Assembly (NCBI GenBank): GCA_964511385.1
Contig: CAZEFE010000002.1
Span: 62,001-126,000 of the forward strand
Length of the DNA stretch: 64,000 nucleotides
From: CAILHX01 sp964511385
GTDB lineage: Bacteria; Pseudomonadota; Gammaproteobacteria; Burkholderiales; Methylophilaceae
Reading direction: 5' to 3'
In this document: positions 43,176 through 52,158 of the stretch, piece by piece
Layout of the letters: every line of letters begins with the position of its first letter
Numbering within the stretch: the stretch's first letter is position 1
Notes under the pieces: generated by a model
Databases searched by the model: none
The model's input: the letters and a program-made list of their open reading frames with translations, nothing else
Told to the model about the DNA's origin: nothing
Made by a program: the position numbers and the translations under genes

Positions 43176-43870
43176 CAGACCCTCGTATCATCGTTGCGCT
43201 GGATTACCCGGACGCGGCGTCGGCGCTGCAATTGGTCAAGCAGTTGGACCCTGCGATGTGCCGCCTGAAAGTGGGCAAAGAGCTGTTTACCTCTGCTGGA
43301 CCGGCTTTGGTGGGCAATCTGGTCGAGCGCGGGTTTGGCGTTTTTCTCGACCTCAAGTTCCACGATATTCCCAACACCGTGGCCAAGGCATGTGAAGCCG
43401 CCAGCCGGCTGGGGGTGTGGATGCTCAACGTGCATGCTTCCGGCGGCAGCGTGATGATGGCTGCTGCCAAGGAAGCGGTGCAGAAGGCAGAGCGGCCACC
43501 GTTATTGATTGCCGTAACGGTTTTGACCAGCATGAATGAAACGGTATGGAAGGAAATCGGCTTTAATGAAGACATTCCAACCAGCGTGTTGCGGCTGGCC
43601 CGCCTGACCCAGGCCAGCGGCCTGGACGGCGTGGTGTGTTCAGCGCAGGAGGCACCGGTACTCAGGCGTGAACTGGGTGCGAGTTTCAGCCTGGTGACGC
43701 CGGGCATCCGCCCGGCAGACGCCAGCCTGGATGACCAGTCGCGGGTGCTGACCCCGGCGGCGGCGATCAGGAATGGTTCGAGCTATCTGGTGATCGGGCG
43801 GCCGATTACCCAGGCAGCCGACCCGCTGCTGGCACTGCGGAAAATCAACGCAGAAATCAACGATATTTAA
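43172..43870 (+). CDS. pyrF: orotidine 5'-phosphate decarboxylase
   Basis: Last step of UMP synthesis. The 232 residues form a TIM barrel with the catalytic FLDLKFHDIPNTV motif near residue 58 (D-x-K-x-x-D), the preceding LKVGKELF and the phosphate-binding VTPGIRP and LVIGRPIT. It is the short bacterial class. It is translationally coupled to lapB, an arrangement widely conserved in beta- and gammaproteobacteria. Confidence 0.96.
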   Translation: MTDPRIIVALDYPDAASALQLVKQLDPAMCRLKVGKELFTSAGPALVGNLVERGFGVFLDLKFHDIPNTVAKACEAASRLGVWMLNVHASGGSVMMAAAKEAVQKAERPPLLIAVTVLTSMNETVWKEIGFNEDIPTSVLRLARLTQASGLDGVVCSAQEAPVLRRELGASFSLVTPGIRPADASLDDQSRVLTPAAAIRNGSSYLVIGRPITQAADPLLALRKINAEINDI

Positions 43871-43888
43871 TTTTTAAGGCATGACGCA

Positions 43889-45211
43889 ATGAAACTCAGT
43901 GTAATTGGTACAGGTTATGTAGGTCTGGTAACGGGAACGTGTCTGGCCGAAGTCGGCAACGATGTGCTGTGTCTGGACCTGGACGTTAATAAAATCAATA
44001 CCTTGAATAATGGCGGTATTCCCATTCACGAGCCGGGGCTGCTGGAAATGGTGCAGCGTAATGTGGCCGCCGGCCGGCTGCATTTCACCACCAGCATCGA
44101 GGAAAGCGTTGCCTTCGGCCAGGTGCAGTTTATTGCCGTTGGCACCCCGCCGGATGAAGACGGTTCCGCCGACCTGCAATATGTGACGGCCGCCGCGCGC
44201 AATATCGCCAAACACATGACCGAGTATAAGGTGGTGGTGGACAAAAGCACTGTGCCGGTAGGCACGGCGGACAAAGTCAAAGCAGCAATCAACGAAGAAC
44301 TGGCAAAACGCGGGATTGAACTACCGTTTTCCGTGGTTTCCAATCCGGAATTCCTGAAAGAGGGAGCGGCTGTCGAGGATTTCATGCGCCCGGATCGCAT
44401 CGTGGTCGGCGCTGAGGACGCGCGCGCCGTGGAATTGATGCGGGAATTGTATGCGCCGTTTAACCGCAACCACGATCGTGTCATTGTTATGGATATCAGG
44501 AGTGCGGAACTGACCAAATACGCGGCTAACTGCATGCTGGCGACCCGTATTTCCTTCATGAACGAACTGGCGAATCTGGCGGATAAGTTAGGTGCCGATA
44601 TCGAACAGGTGCGCATTGGCATTGGCTCGGACCCGCGCATCGGCTACCACTTTCTGTACCCGGGCTGTGGCTATGGCGGTTCCTGCTTCCCCAAGGACGT
44701 GCAGGCGCTGATTCGTACCGCGGATAGTATCGGGCAGCCGCTGAAAGTCCTGCATGCGGTGGAAGAGGCCAACGATGCGCAAAAGCGCATCCTGCTGGAA
44801 AAAATACAGGCGAAGTTTGGTGCCAATCTCGCCGGCAAGAATTTTGCGCTGTGGGGGCTGGCGTTCAAGCCGAATACCGACGACATGCGCGAGGCATCCA
44901 GCCGCGTCATCATCCAGGGCTTGTGGGAGATGGGGGCAACAGTCACCGCCTACGATCCGGTGGCGATGGATGAATCCAAGCGTATTTTTGGCGATGACAC
45001 ACGCCTGCGCTATGCTGACTCTCCGATGCATGCGTTGGAGAGTGCTGATGCACTGGTGATTGTGACGGAATGGAAGGAGTTCCGCGCCCCGGATTTTGAG
45101 CAGATCAAGCAGGCTTTGAAAACGCCGGTGATTTTTGATGGCCGTAACCTGTACACGCCGGCACAGGTGAAATCGCATGGCCTGGAGTATTTTGCGATAG
45201 GCAGAAGGTAA
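43889..45211 (+). CDS. ugd: UDP-glucose 6-dehydrogenase
   Basis: Oxidises UDP-glucose twice to UDP-glucuronate for capsule, exopolysaccharide or lipid A modification. The 440 residues begin with the Rossmann motif MKLSVIGTGYVGLVTGTCLA, and contain the catalytic Cys in YPGCGYGGSCFPKDVQAL near residue 261, as well as NPEFLKEGAAVEDFMRPDR and GLAFKPNTDDMREASS. Length and motifs match group II enzymes. It follows pyrF by 18 nt and may share its transcript. No glycosyltransferase gene is adjacent. Confidence 0.95.
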   Translation: MKLSVIGTGYVGLVTGTCLAEVGNDVLCLDLDVNKINTLNNGGIPIHEPGLLEMVQRNVAAGRLHFTTSIEESVAFGQVQFIAVGTPPDEDGSADLQYVTAAARNIAKHMTEYKVVVDKSTVPVGTADKVKAAINEELAKRGIELPFSVVSNPEFLKEGAAVEDFMRPDRIVVGAEDARAVELMRELYAPFNRNHDRVIVMDIRSAELTKYAANCMLATRISFMNELANLADKLGADIEQVRIGIGSDPRIGYHFLYPGCGYGGSCFPKDVQALIRTADSIGQPLKVLHAVEEANDAQKRILLEKIQAKFGANLAGKNFALWGLAFKPNTDDMREASSRVIIQGLWEMGATVTAYDPVAMDESKRIFGDDTRLRYADSPMHALESADALVIVTEWKEFRAPDFEQIKQALKTPVIFDGRNLYTPAQVKSHGLEYFAIGRR

Positions 45212-45317
45212 GCGCCGCCTGGTAAGATTGGCGTAAGCTATGCGTTGCTAAGATGCAGTTGCTGGATGGAGCGTGAGCTTCGTCCGGCAATTCCCCAACT
45301 TTGATTAGGAGTGCGTT

Positions 45318-45671
45318 ATGAAGAAATTCCTGCTGGTATTGCTGAGTGCTGTTGCTTTCTCACTTTCTGCTTCCGTCTGGGCTGCAGTCGACCTTAATAA
45401 CGCCAGCCAGGCCGAACTGGAAACGGTCAAGGGTATAGGCCCGGCCAAGGCGAAAGCCATTATTGATTACCGTACCAAGAACGGTTCGTTCAAATCCATT
45501 GATGATTTGGACAAAGTGCCGGGCTTCGGCAAGAAAACTGTTGATGCGGTGAAAAAGGACATTACGGTGGGTAATGCCAATGCCGCCGCTGCCGGCAAGG
45601 CGCAGAAAGCGGTGAAGGATGCCAAGCCAGCCGCTCCAGCTGCCGCAGCCAAGGATAAAGCCAAGAAATAA
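45318..45671 (+). CDS. comEA: exported ComEA-type helix-hairpin-helix DNA-binding protein
   Basis: A 117-residue protein with a cleavable signal peptide (ending near SVWAA) and one tandem helix-hairpin-helix unit, VDLNNASQAELETVKGIGPA through FGKKTVDAVKKDI. Such periplasmic ComEA proteins bind incoming DNA during natural transformation. The C-terminus is an Ala/Lys-rich, disordered tail (AAAAKDKAKK). The ribosome-binding site TTAGGAGTG is well placed. It is monocistronic with a strong terminator. Other competence genes are not in the window. Confidence 0.85.
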   Translation: MKKFLLVLLSAVAFSLSASVWAAVDLNNASQAELETVKGIGPAKAKAIIDYRTKNGSFKSIDDLDKVPGFGKKTVDAVKKDITVGNANAAAAGKAQKAVKDAKPAAPAAAAKDKAKK

Positions 45672-45685
45672 TCCTGGTTTTGATC

Positions 45686-45717
45686 AATAAAAAAGCCCCG
45701 GAAGGGGCTTTTTTATT
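45686..45717 (+). terminator. rho-independent terminator after comEA
   Basis: Perfect 14-bp stem with core AAAAAAGCCCC / GGGGCTTTTTT and a GGAA loop, 14 nt after the comEA stop codon. Confidence 0.95.
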
Positions 45718-45879
45718 GGGCCCATGCGGCAAGTCCTGCCGGTTGACCATAAACCTGGTCCAGGATGGCGCAGGGCGACTCCTGCTGTCATAAATCCGTC
45801 ATACATGCTCCACCCATCCTGCCGTATAGTGATACGCGGCAAAAAGCCGCATGTTCTAAATTACCAAGTAGGAAGAGCC

Positions 45880-46134
45880 GTGAAAAAAAGAGTTACTGAC
45901 GATACTTTTATTGAGCAAGCAAAACTCCTGTCGGACGCAGAAGCCGAGTTGCTGCTGTCGCGGATGAAAGGAAAGCTGCAGCGCCGGTTTGAGGACAAAA
46001 AGCTGGACCGGGTTGAAGTCCTGGCAATCCAGCTTGAAGTCGAGGCTGAAAAGCTGAAGGAATGGCGGGAGCGGCTGGCTGAAATCAGGCAGAACGATCA
46101 AGCCATGGAAAAGAAACATAAAAAGTCGGAATAA
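45880..46134 (+). CDS. small charged coiled-coil protein of unknown function
   Basis: An 84-residue soluble protein, very rich in Lys, Glu and Leu with heptad-like spacing (AELLLSRMKGKLQRRFEDKK, then EVEAEKLKEWRERLAEIR), so probably a helical coiled coil. The GTG start has AGGAAG seven nt upstream; longer in-frame extensions back to 45724 would run through non-coding-like sequence and a small hairpin (GCGGC-AAAAA-GCCGC at 45837-45851). No family is recognised. It is convergent with metG. Confidence 0.6.
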   Translation: MKKRVTDDTFIEQAKLLSDAEAELLLSRMKGKLQRRFEDKKLDRVEVLAIQLEVEAEKLKEWRERLAEIRQNDQAMEKKHKKSE

Positions 46135-46287
46135 ACTGGTACGGCCCCGTGGCTAGTGGATGATTGGCCACCAGTGCCGCTGCCATCGGCCCCGGATACA
46201 AACTGGGGATGTTCCCGCCCACTCGCTTGCAATTGTGGCTCAGGAAAGCGGGTTATCCAGAGCCTGGAGATTAATCGACAAAAGAGT

Positions 46288-48354
46288 TTACTTCACCCGC
46301 ATTCCAGGCTGGGCGCCGGAGTCCGGTGACAGGATGAACGGCCCGCCACGTTCATCGCTGGCGGCCAGCACCATGCCTTCGGACAGGCCAAATTTCATCT
46401 TGCGTGGCGCGAGATTGGCGACCATGACCGTGAGCCGCCCGACCAGTGTTGACGGGTCATAAGCTGACTTGATGCCGGCGAACACCTGGCGTGGTTGCTC
46501 CTCACCAATATCCAGTGTCAGTTTGAGCAGCTTTTCCGCGCCTTCCACATGCTCGGCATTGGCGATGCGGGCAATACGCAAATCGACCTTGGCAAAGTCG
46601 TCAATGGAAATGAATGAATCCTGGCCATGTGCAGTAGCGGCAGCTTCGGCTTCGTTCTGTTGGTGCACGGCGTGGCGCTGCTCGGAGTGGGCTTGCGGCA
46701 CAGGTTGCAGGCTTTCCTTGTTGGCCTCGACCATGGCTTCGGTTTGCTTGGGGTCGAGGCGGGTCATCAGGTGCTGGTATGGCGCAATGGCATGCCCGGC
46801 AGGAAGGGACGTTGCGACAGCTTCCCAGGTCAGGGGGGCGATGTTGAGAAAAGCTTCTACATCGGCAGCCAAGCGCGGCAGCACCGGCTTGAGATAGATC
46901 GTCAGGATGCGGAACATTTCCAGCGCTTCCGAGCAGACGCGGTGCAACAGTTCATCTTGGTCGGGCTGCTTGGCAATTTCCCACGGTGCGGCCGCGGCAA
47001 CAAAAGCGTTGGCTTTATCTGCCAGCGCCATGATCGTCCGTAAGGCACGGCCATAGTCGCGCTGCTCGAAATTGTCAGCAATCTGCTGCTGGCTGCCGCT
47101 GATTTCGCGGATCACTTCGTTGCCGCCCGCAATGATCCCGATCTTGCCATCGAAGCGCTTGGCGATGAACCCCGCGCAACGGCTGGCGATGTTGACGTAC
47201 TTGCCTACCAGGTCGCTGTTAACGCGCGCCACGAAATCTTCCAGGTTGAGGTCGATGTCTTCCATGGTGCCATTGAGCTTGGCGGCGTAGTAGTAGCGCA
47301 AATATTCCGGGTTTTTGACATGCTCCAGATAGCTGCGCGCGGTAATGAACGTGCCGCGCGACTTGGACATTTTTTCACCGTTTACCGTCAGGAAGCCGTG
47401 GGCAAAAATCTGCGTGGGTTTGCGGTAGCCCGCATATTCCAGCGTGGCGGGCCAGAACAGGGCATGGAAGTAGAGGATGTCCTTGCCGATGAAGTGGTAC
47501 AACTCGGTGGATGAGTCTTTTTTCCAGTATTCGTCAAAATCCAGCCCGTTCTTCGTGCACAGGTTCTTGAAACTGGCCATGTAGCCGATCGGCGCATCCA
47601 GCCAGACGTAGAAGTATTTGCCCGGCGCGTCAGGGATTTCGAAGCCGAAATAGGGGGCATCACGCGAAATATCCCAGTCCGACAGGCCGGATTCAAACCA
47701 CTCGCCCATTTTGTTGGCGGCTTCGTTCTGCAAGGTGCCGGAGCGGGTCCATTCCTTGAGGAAATCTTCGCATTCGGAGAGCTTGAAGAAGTAATGCTCG
47801 GTTTCCTTGCGTACCGGGGCGACGCCGGAAACCGCAGAAAACGGGTTGATCAGTTCGGTCGGGTTGTAGGTGGCGCCGCAGACTTCGCAGGAGTCTCCGT
47901 ACTGGTCCTTGGCATGACACTTGGGACATTCGCCTTTGATAAAGCGATCCGGCAGGAACATGTTTTTGACCGGGTCAAAATACTGTTCTATGGTTTTGGT
48001 GGCGATTTTGCCGTTGGCCCTGAGCGCTTTGTAGATGGCGCTTGCCAATTCGCGGTTTTCTTCGGAATTGGTGGAATGGTAGTTGTCAAAATTCACCAGG
48101 AAATCGGCAAAATCGGCGCTGTGTTCCTGATGAACCTTCCCGATCAAGGCTTCCGGCGTAATGCCTTCTTTTTCGGCGCGCAGCATGATCGGGGTGCCGT
48201 GGGTGTCGTCGGCGCAGACATAGTGACACTGGTTCCCCTGCATTTTCTGGAAACGTACCCAGATATCGGTCTGGATGTACTCGACCAGATGGCCGAGGTG
48301 GATGCTGCCATTGGCATAAGGGAGAGCGGAGGTGACAAGGATTTTGCGCGCCAT
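46288..48354 (-). CDS. metG: methionyl-tRNA synthetase
   Basis: Charges tRNA-Met. The 688 residues show the class I motifs YANGSIHLGHLVEY (HIGH) near residue 14 and GEKMSKSRG (KMSKS) near residue 330. A zinc knuckle with two C-x2-C pairs (CPKCHAKDQYGDSCEVCG) lies near residue 145. The C-terminal 110 residues are the EMAP-II-like tRNA-binding domain (DLRIARIANAEHVEGAEKLL), joined by a Gln/Ala/His-rich linker. It is divergent from mrp, an order seen in many proteobacteria. Confidence 0.96.
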   Translation of the reverse strand: MARKILVTSALPYANGSIHLGHLVEYIQTDIWVRFQKMQGNQCHYVCADDTHGTPIMLRAEKEGITPEALIGKVHQEHSADFADFLVNFDNYHSTNSEENRELASAIYKALRANGKIATKTIEQYFDPVKNMFLPDRFIKGECPKCHAKDQYGDSCEVCGATYNPTELINPFSAVSGVAPVRKETEHYFFKLSECEDFLKEWTRSGTLQNEAANKMGEWFESGLSDWDISRDAPYFGFEIPDAPGKYFYVWLDAPIGYMASFKNLCTKNGLDFDEYWKKDSSTELYHFIGKDILYFHALFWPATLEYAGYRKPTQIFAHGFLTVNGEKMSKSRGTFITARSYLEHVKNPEYLRYYYAAKLNGTMEDIDLNLEDFVARVNSDLVGKYVNIASRCAGFIAKRFDGKIGIIAGGNEVIREISGSQQQIADNFEQRDYGRALRTIMALADKANAFVAAAAPWEIAKQPDQDELLHRVCSEALEMFRILTIYLKPVLPRLAADVEAFLNIAPLTWEAVATSLPAGHAIAPYQHLMTRLDPKQTEAMVEANKESLQPVPQAHSEQRHAVHQQNEAEAAATAHGQDSFISIDDFAKVDLRIARIANAEHVEGAEKLLKLTLDIGEEQPRQVFAGIKSAYDPSTLVGRLTVMVANLAPRKMKFGLSEGMVLAASDERGGPFILSPDSGAQPGMRVK

Positions 48355-48466
48355 GGTGGAATGCTGAATGCTGAAAAGCGCTATTTTAGCAGGCCATCAA
48401 CAAATGACGGCAGATTAGCTGTACGTTATAATAATTGTTTAGTTAATTAGTCGGGAATTGTCCGTA

Positions 48467-49555
48467 ATGTTTCTATCCGAACAGCAAGTCAAAACTGCAC
48501 TGCAAGAGCTCAGTGACCCGAATACCGGCAAGGACTTCATCACAGCAAAATCCGCCAGGAATATCCGTATTGATGGCAATAATGTTGCGTTGGACATCGT
48601 GCTGGGTTACCCGGCGAAAAGCGTGATGGATGAAATACGGCTACTGGTTGAAAGCAAACTCAAGACTTTGCCTGAGGTTGGCAGTGTGACGGTGAATGTC
48701 AGCAGCAAGATTGTTGCGCATGGCGTGCAGCGCGGCGTACAGATCATCCCCAATGTAAAGAACATCATCGCGGTTGCCTCTGGCAAGGGCGGAGTGGGCA
48801 AATCCACCACTTCGGTCAACCTGGCATTGGCGCTGGCTGCCGAGGGCGCTCGCGTGGGCATTCTGGATGCTGATATTTACGGACCTTCACAACCGCAGAT
48901 GCTGGGCATCAATGCCCGTCCTGAGAGCACGGATGGCAAGAGCATGGAACCGCTGGAGCGTTACGGTATCCAGGCCATGTCCATCGGTTTCCTGATAGAT
49001 ACGGATACGCCCATGGTTTGGCGTGGTCCGATGGTTACCGGCGCACTGGAACAACTGCTGCGCGAAACCAACTGGCATGATCTGGACTACTTGGTGGTAG
49101 ACCTGCCGCCAGGCACCGGCGATATCCAGCTGACGCTGTCGCAAAAAGTGCCGGTGACCGGGGCGGTGATTGTCACCACGCCGCAGGACATCGCTTTGCT
49201 CGATGCGCGCAAGGGATTGAAAATGTTTGAGAAAGTGGGCATCTCCATTATCGGCATCGTCGAAAATATGAGTACCCATATCTGCTCCAAGTGCGGCCAT
49301 GAAGAGCATATTTTTGGTTCGGGTGGCGCTGAAAAAATGTGTAGCGACTACGGCGTTGATTTGCTGGGTTCGCTGCCGCTGGATATCAGGATACGCGAGC
49401 AGGCCGATAGCGGCACCCCTACGGTGGTCGCCGACCCTGATGGAGCCATCGCAGGAATTTACCGGGATATCGCTCGGCATATTGCGATCAAGCTAGCTCA
49501 AATGAACCCCGATCACAGCAGTAAATTCCCGAATATCGTGATTCAGAACACATAA
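48467..49555 (+). CDS. mrp: iron-sulfur cluster carrier protein (Mrp/ApbC, P-loop ATPase)
   Basis: Scaffold/carrier for [4Fe-4S] clusters, acting as a dimer. The ATG at 48467 gives 362 residues; a TTG three codons upstream is less likely. An N-terminal DUF59/MIP18 domain (LSDPNTGKDFITAKSARNI) is followed by the deviant Walker A loop VASGKGGVGKSTTSVNLA near residue 105 and the cluster-binding C-x2-C in HICSKCGHEEHIFG near residue 273. Length equals E. coli Mrp. Its stop codon touches a strong terminator. Confidence 0.93.
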   Translation: MFLSEQQVKTALQELSDPNTGKDFITAKSARNIRIDGNNVALDIVLGYPAKSVMDEIRLLVESKLKTLPEVGSVTVNVSSKIVAHGVQRGVQIIPNVKNIIAVASGKGGVGKSTTSVNLALALAAEGARVGILDADIYGPSQPQMLGINARPESTDGKSMEPLERYGIQAMSIGFLIDTDTPMVWRGPMVTGALEQLLRETNWHDLDYLVVDLPPGTGDIQLTLSQKVPVTGAVIVTTPQDIALLDARKGLKMFEKVGISIIGIVENMSTHICSKCGHEEHIFGSGGAEKMCSDYGVDLLGSLPLDIRIREQADSGTPTVVADPDGAIAGIYRDIARHIAIKLAQMNPDHSSKFPNIVIQNT

Positions 49556-49587
49556 AAAAAGCCGCCAGAATTGGCGGCTTTTTTATT
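49555..49587. terminator. bidirectional terminator after mrp
   Basis: Perfect 13-bp stem AAAAAAGCCGCCA / TGGCGGCTTTTTT with a GAAT loop. It overlaps the last base of the mrp stop codon and ends 16 nt before the convergent pagL gene, with A/T tracts on both sides. Confidence 0.93.
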
Positions 49588-49602
49588 GATCAAATGCCTG
49601 GT

Positions 49603-50151
49603 TTAGAAATGATAGGAAAACCGGATTTGATGGAAATTGATGCCTGGGTTTGGCGTATCGATACTGGCGTTGGACAAGTGCTGGAGGCGGTAGCCGAGAT
49701 CGTACTGTGCCTTATCACCAAAGCGGAAGCCTGCGCCGATGTGGTCGCCAAACTGGAAGTTGGTGCTGAACAAACGGCGTTGCGTAATGGTCTTCTCCGT
49801 CAGGTAGTGCGCGCCGACAGCCGCCTCAACATAAGGGGAGAAGCCGGAAGCAGCGGCAGATTGGAAGCGGAAAACAGGAGTGATGCCAAAATCACCGATG
49901 TCATGGTCGCCACCCGCATCGTTGGAGTGCCAGTACCCTGCTGACAAATCCCAGTAGCCGCCGAGGAACCAGTTGCCAGTCTCGAACCAGCGAACCCCCC
50001 AGTCCCACTGCACGCCAACGCGCCCCATGCCAACGTCGCCATTATCGTTCGGAGAATAACCGCCTTCGATAGAAACACTGTCAACCGCGCTAGCGGGGGC
50101 TGTGAACAGGGCGAGCAATAAACTGGTTGTGGCGAGTACTGAGCGTTTCAT
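49603..50151 (-). CDS. pagL: lipid A 3-O-deacylase (PagL family)
   Basis: Outer-membrane beta-barrel enzyme that removes the 3-O-linked acyl chain of lipid A. The 182 residues start with a signal peptide (MKRSVLATTSLLLALFTAPA, cleavage near ASAVD) and alternate hydrophobic strands typical of an eight-stranded barrel. The catalytic region reads YRLQHLSNASIDTPNPGIN, with the conserved His-x-Ser-Asn, and the protein ends in Phe (RFSYHF) as outer-membrane proteins do. It is monocistronic and could remodel the surface in concert with ugd and lapAB. Confidence 0.85.
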   Translation of the reverse strand: MKRSVLATTSLLLALFTAPASAVDSVSIEGGYSPNDNGDVGMGRVGVQWDWGVRWFETGNWFLGGYWDLSAGYWHSNDAGGDHDIGDFGITPVFRFQSAAASGFSPYVEAAVGAHYLTEKTITQRRLFSTNFQFGDHIGAGFRFGDKAQYDLGYRLQHLSNASIDTPNPGINFHQIRFSYHF

Positions 50152-50265
50152 TATTAGTATCCTTAAACGGTTCTGGCAAATAAATTCAGCGAAAATTTAT
50201 CTTATTTCCAATAAGATAGCAACCTGTTTTAATTGCCAATGCCAGCAGGCACGTTTCCCAGCCAC

Positions 50266-51042
50266 ATGAAAAATATCAGTTCCCTGGATAACCCCTTGTA
50301 CAAACAGCTGAAAAAGCTGGGCGAGTCTGCGCGCGAACGCCGAAAAGCCGGGAAAACGCTGCTGGATGGCATGCACCTGATCCAGGCATGCCTGTTGTCT
50401 GGCGTAAAGCCGGAATTGCTGGTGGTATCTACCAGCGCGTTGGCCAGCGGTGAAATTTCCAGTTTTCTCGCTGGTGTGGACGGGATGGACGTGGTTTGTT
50501 TGACGGATGTGCTGTTTTCCGCGCTGTCTCCGGTAGAAACGCCTACCGGCATTGTTGCGCTGATCACCATCCCTGCAATTGTCGCTGATCCGGAAATAGA
50601 TTTTTGTTTGATGGTTGAGGGTGTTCAGGACCCAGGAAACCTAGGCTCGATATTAAGGACTGCCGCTGCCAGCGGGGTGCAGAAGACTTATTTGTCCGCA
50701 GCCTGCGCCGATGCGTGGTCGCCCAAGGTGTTGCGAGGCGGGATGGGGGCGCATTTTGTCATGGCGCTGGAAGAACGCGTGAACTTGCTGGAAAAAGTGC
50801 AGAAATTCAGCGGCTTGTCGCTGGCCACCAGTCTGGATGCCAATGTTTCGGTATTTGCAACGGATCTGACCGGCAAGGTGGCGGTGCTGGTGGGTAATGA
50901 AGGTGCGGGGCTGTCGGCCGAACTGAGCGCGGCGGCGTCGGTAAAAGTCCGCATCCCCATGGCGCCCCGCATGGAGTCGCTCAATGTTGCGGCTGCGACA
51001 GCAATCTGCCTGTTTGAGCGGGTCAGGCAGTGCTCGGTTTAG
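50266..51042 (+). CDS. TrmH/SpoU family RNA 2'-O-methyltransferase
   Basis: SAM-dependent ribose methyltransferase of rRNA or tRNA with the knotted SPOUT fold. The 258 residues contain the N-terminal substrate-binding part (SLDNPLYKQLKKLGESARER) and the three SPOUT motifs: VEGVQDPGNLGSILRTAAAS, VAVLVGNEGAGLS and IPMAPRMESLNVAAATAICLF. Target nucleotide is not determinable by eye; RlmB-like or TsnR-like enzymes share this layout. The ATG at 50266 is chosen because the protein then begins like homologues; in-frame TTG (50233) and ATG (50239) exist upstream. It overlaps hslO by 4 nt at the 3' end, convergently. Confidence 0.85.
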   Translation: MKNISSLDNPLYKQLKKLGESARERRKAGKTLLDGMHLIQACLLSGVKPELLVVSTSALASGEISSFLAGVDGMDVVCLTDVLFSALSPVETPTGIVALITIPAIVADPEIDFCLMVEGVQDPGNLGSILRTAAASGVQKTYLSAACADAWSPKVLRGGMGAHFVMALEERVNLLEKVQKFSGLSLATSLDANVSVFATDLTGKVAVLVGNEGAGLSAELSAAASVKVRIPMAPRMESLNVAAATAICLFERVRQCSV

Positions 51043-51947
51043 TGCCTGGTATCACTTCCGGGGAGCGAGATTTCATCGACAAAAATCTGCTCCGCATCAA
51101 TCGGGTCGAATTCGTAGCGCTGGTTGCAGAACTCACAATGCACCTCAATAACGCCGCGCTCACCTAAAAGTTCGGTAATTTCCTCCTTGCCCAGCATGCG
51201 CAGTACCCCGGCAACGCCTGCTTGAGAGCATCCGCAATGGAATGAGACCGGTTGCGGATCAAACAGCCGAATGTCGTCCTCATTAAACAGACGAGTCAGC
51301 AGGGTGGTGGCATCCAGTGCCAGCAATTCCTGTTGGGTTACGGTTTCTGCAAGATGCAGCGCTCGGTTCCAGTCGTCCGTATCCTGCATGGGTTGGTCCG
51401 GCAGTTTTTGCAACAGCATGCCGGCAGCACAGGTTTCGTTCACAGCCAGCCACAGTGCGGTTTCGAGTTGTTCCGAGCGTAGCATGTAGCTGCTGATGAT
51501 GTCGGCAACCTGGTCGCCTTCCATCGGAACCACACCCTGATAACTCGGGCTGCCGTCTTTAGGCACCAGCGTGATCACGCACAAACCGTTGCCGACTAAT
51601 TCTCTGAACCCGCCGGCAGGAAGCATATCATCCCATTTGGCCGTGGCGCGCATGGTCATTTCATGCGTACACTCGACTACAAGCAGTGATATTGGTCCTG
51701 ACCCTTGGATCTGCAGCACCAGCGAGCCGTTGAACTTGAGGGTTGCTGAAAGCAGGGCTGCTGCTGCCATTAACTCTCCCAGCAGTTTACGCAGAATCGG
51801 TGGATACTCGTGGCGATCAAGGACTGTTTGCCAAGTATTTTCCAGCCTGACGATTTCACCCCTGATCGGGGCGTTTTCAAAGATAAAGCGGCTCAGACGA
51901 TCTTGTTTGTACACTTCAAAACGCTCGATATAAAAACCAGTCATCAT
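51039..51947 (-). CDS. hslO: 33 kDa redox-regulated chaperonin Hsp33
   Basis: Holdase chaperone activated by oxidation and unfolding. The 302 residues contain the N-terminal core (RFIFENAPIRGEIVRLENTW), the YQGVVPMEGDQVADIISSYM block, and the C-terminal zinc switch with C-x-C (FHCGCSQAG) and C-x2-C (CEFCNQRYEF). Length fits the family. It is convergent with the methyltransferase gene (4-nt overlap). About 210 nt separate its start from the divergent chemoreceptor gene. Confidence 0.94.
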   Translation of the reverse strand: MMTGFYIERFEVYKQDRLSRFIFENAPIRGEIVRLENTWQTVLDRHEYPPILRKLLGELMAAAALLSATLKFNGSLVLQIQGSGPISLLVVECTHEMTMRATAKWDDMLPAGGFRELVGNGLCVITLVPKDGSPSYQGVVPMEGDQVADIISSYMLRSEQLETALWLAVNETCAAGMLLQKLPDQPMQDTDDWNRALHLAETVTQQELLALDATTLLTRLFNEDDIRLFDPQPVSFHCGCSQAGVAGVLRMLGKEEITELLGERGVIEVHCEFCNQRYEFDPIDAEQIFVDEISLPGSDTRH

Positions 51948-52158
51948 ACCACCGACTAATTTCGCAGCGCTTAGTCCCGGATGATGGGCGGAGGTGGCGC
52001 ATCAATGTGGTGCATGTCCTGTGCATGGTGCACGCTGAAACATCGATTATGTCAGCATGATTTGTTCATGGTAATGATTTTTAATGGAATTTTTATGTGG
52101 GTATGGTTATTGCTCAGTCAGCACGGTTTTCAAACTGTATTGGAAGGTAAGTGTAGCC

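Noticed and set aside
45724..45879. 52-codon N-terminal extension of the small coiled-coil protein
   Set aside because: The extension has non-coding-like composition and starts within the comEA terminator surroundings; the GTG at 45880 has a good ribosome-binding site.
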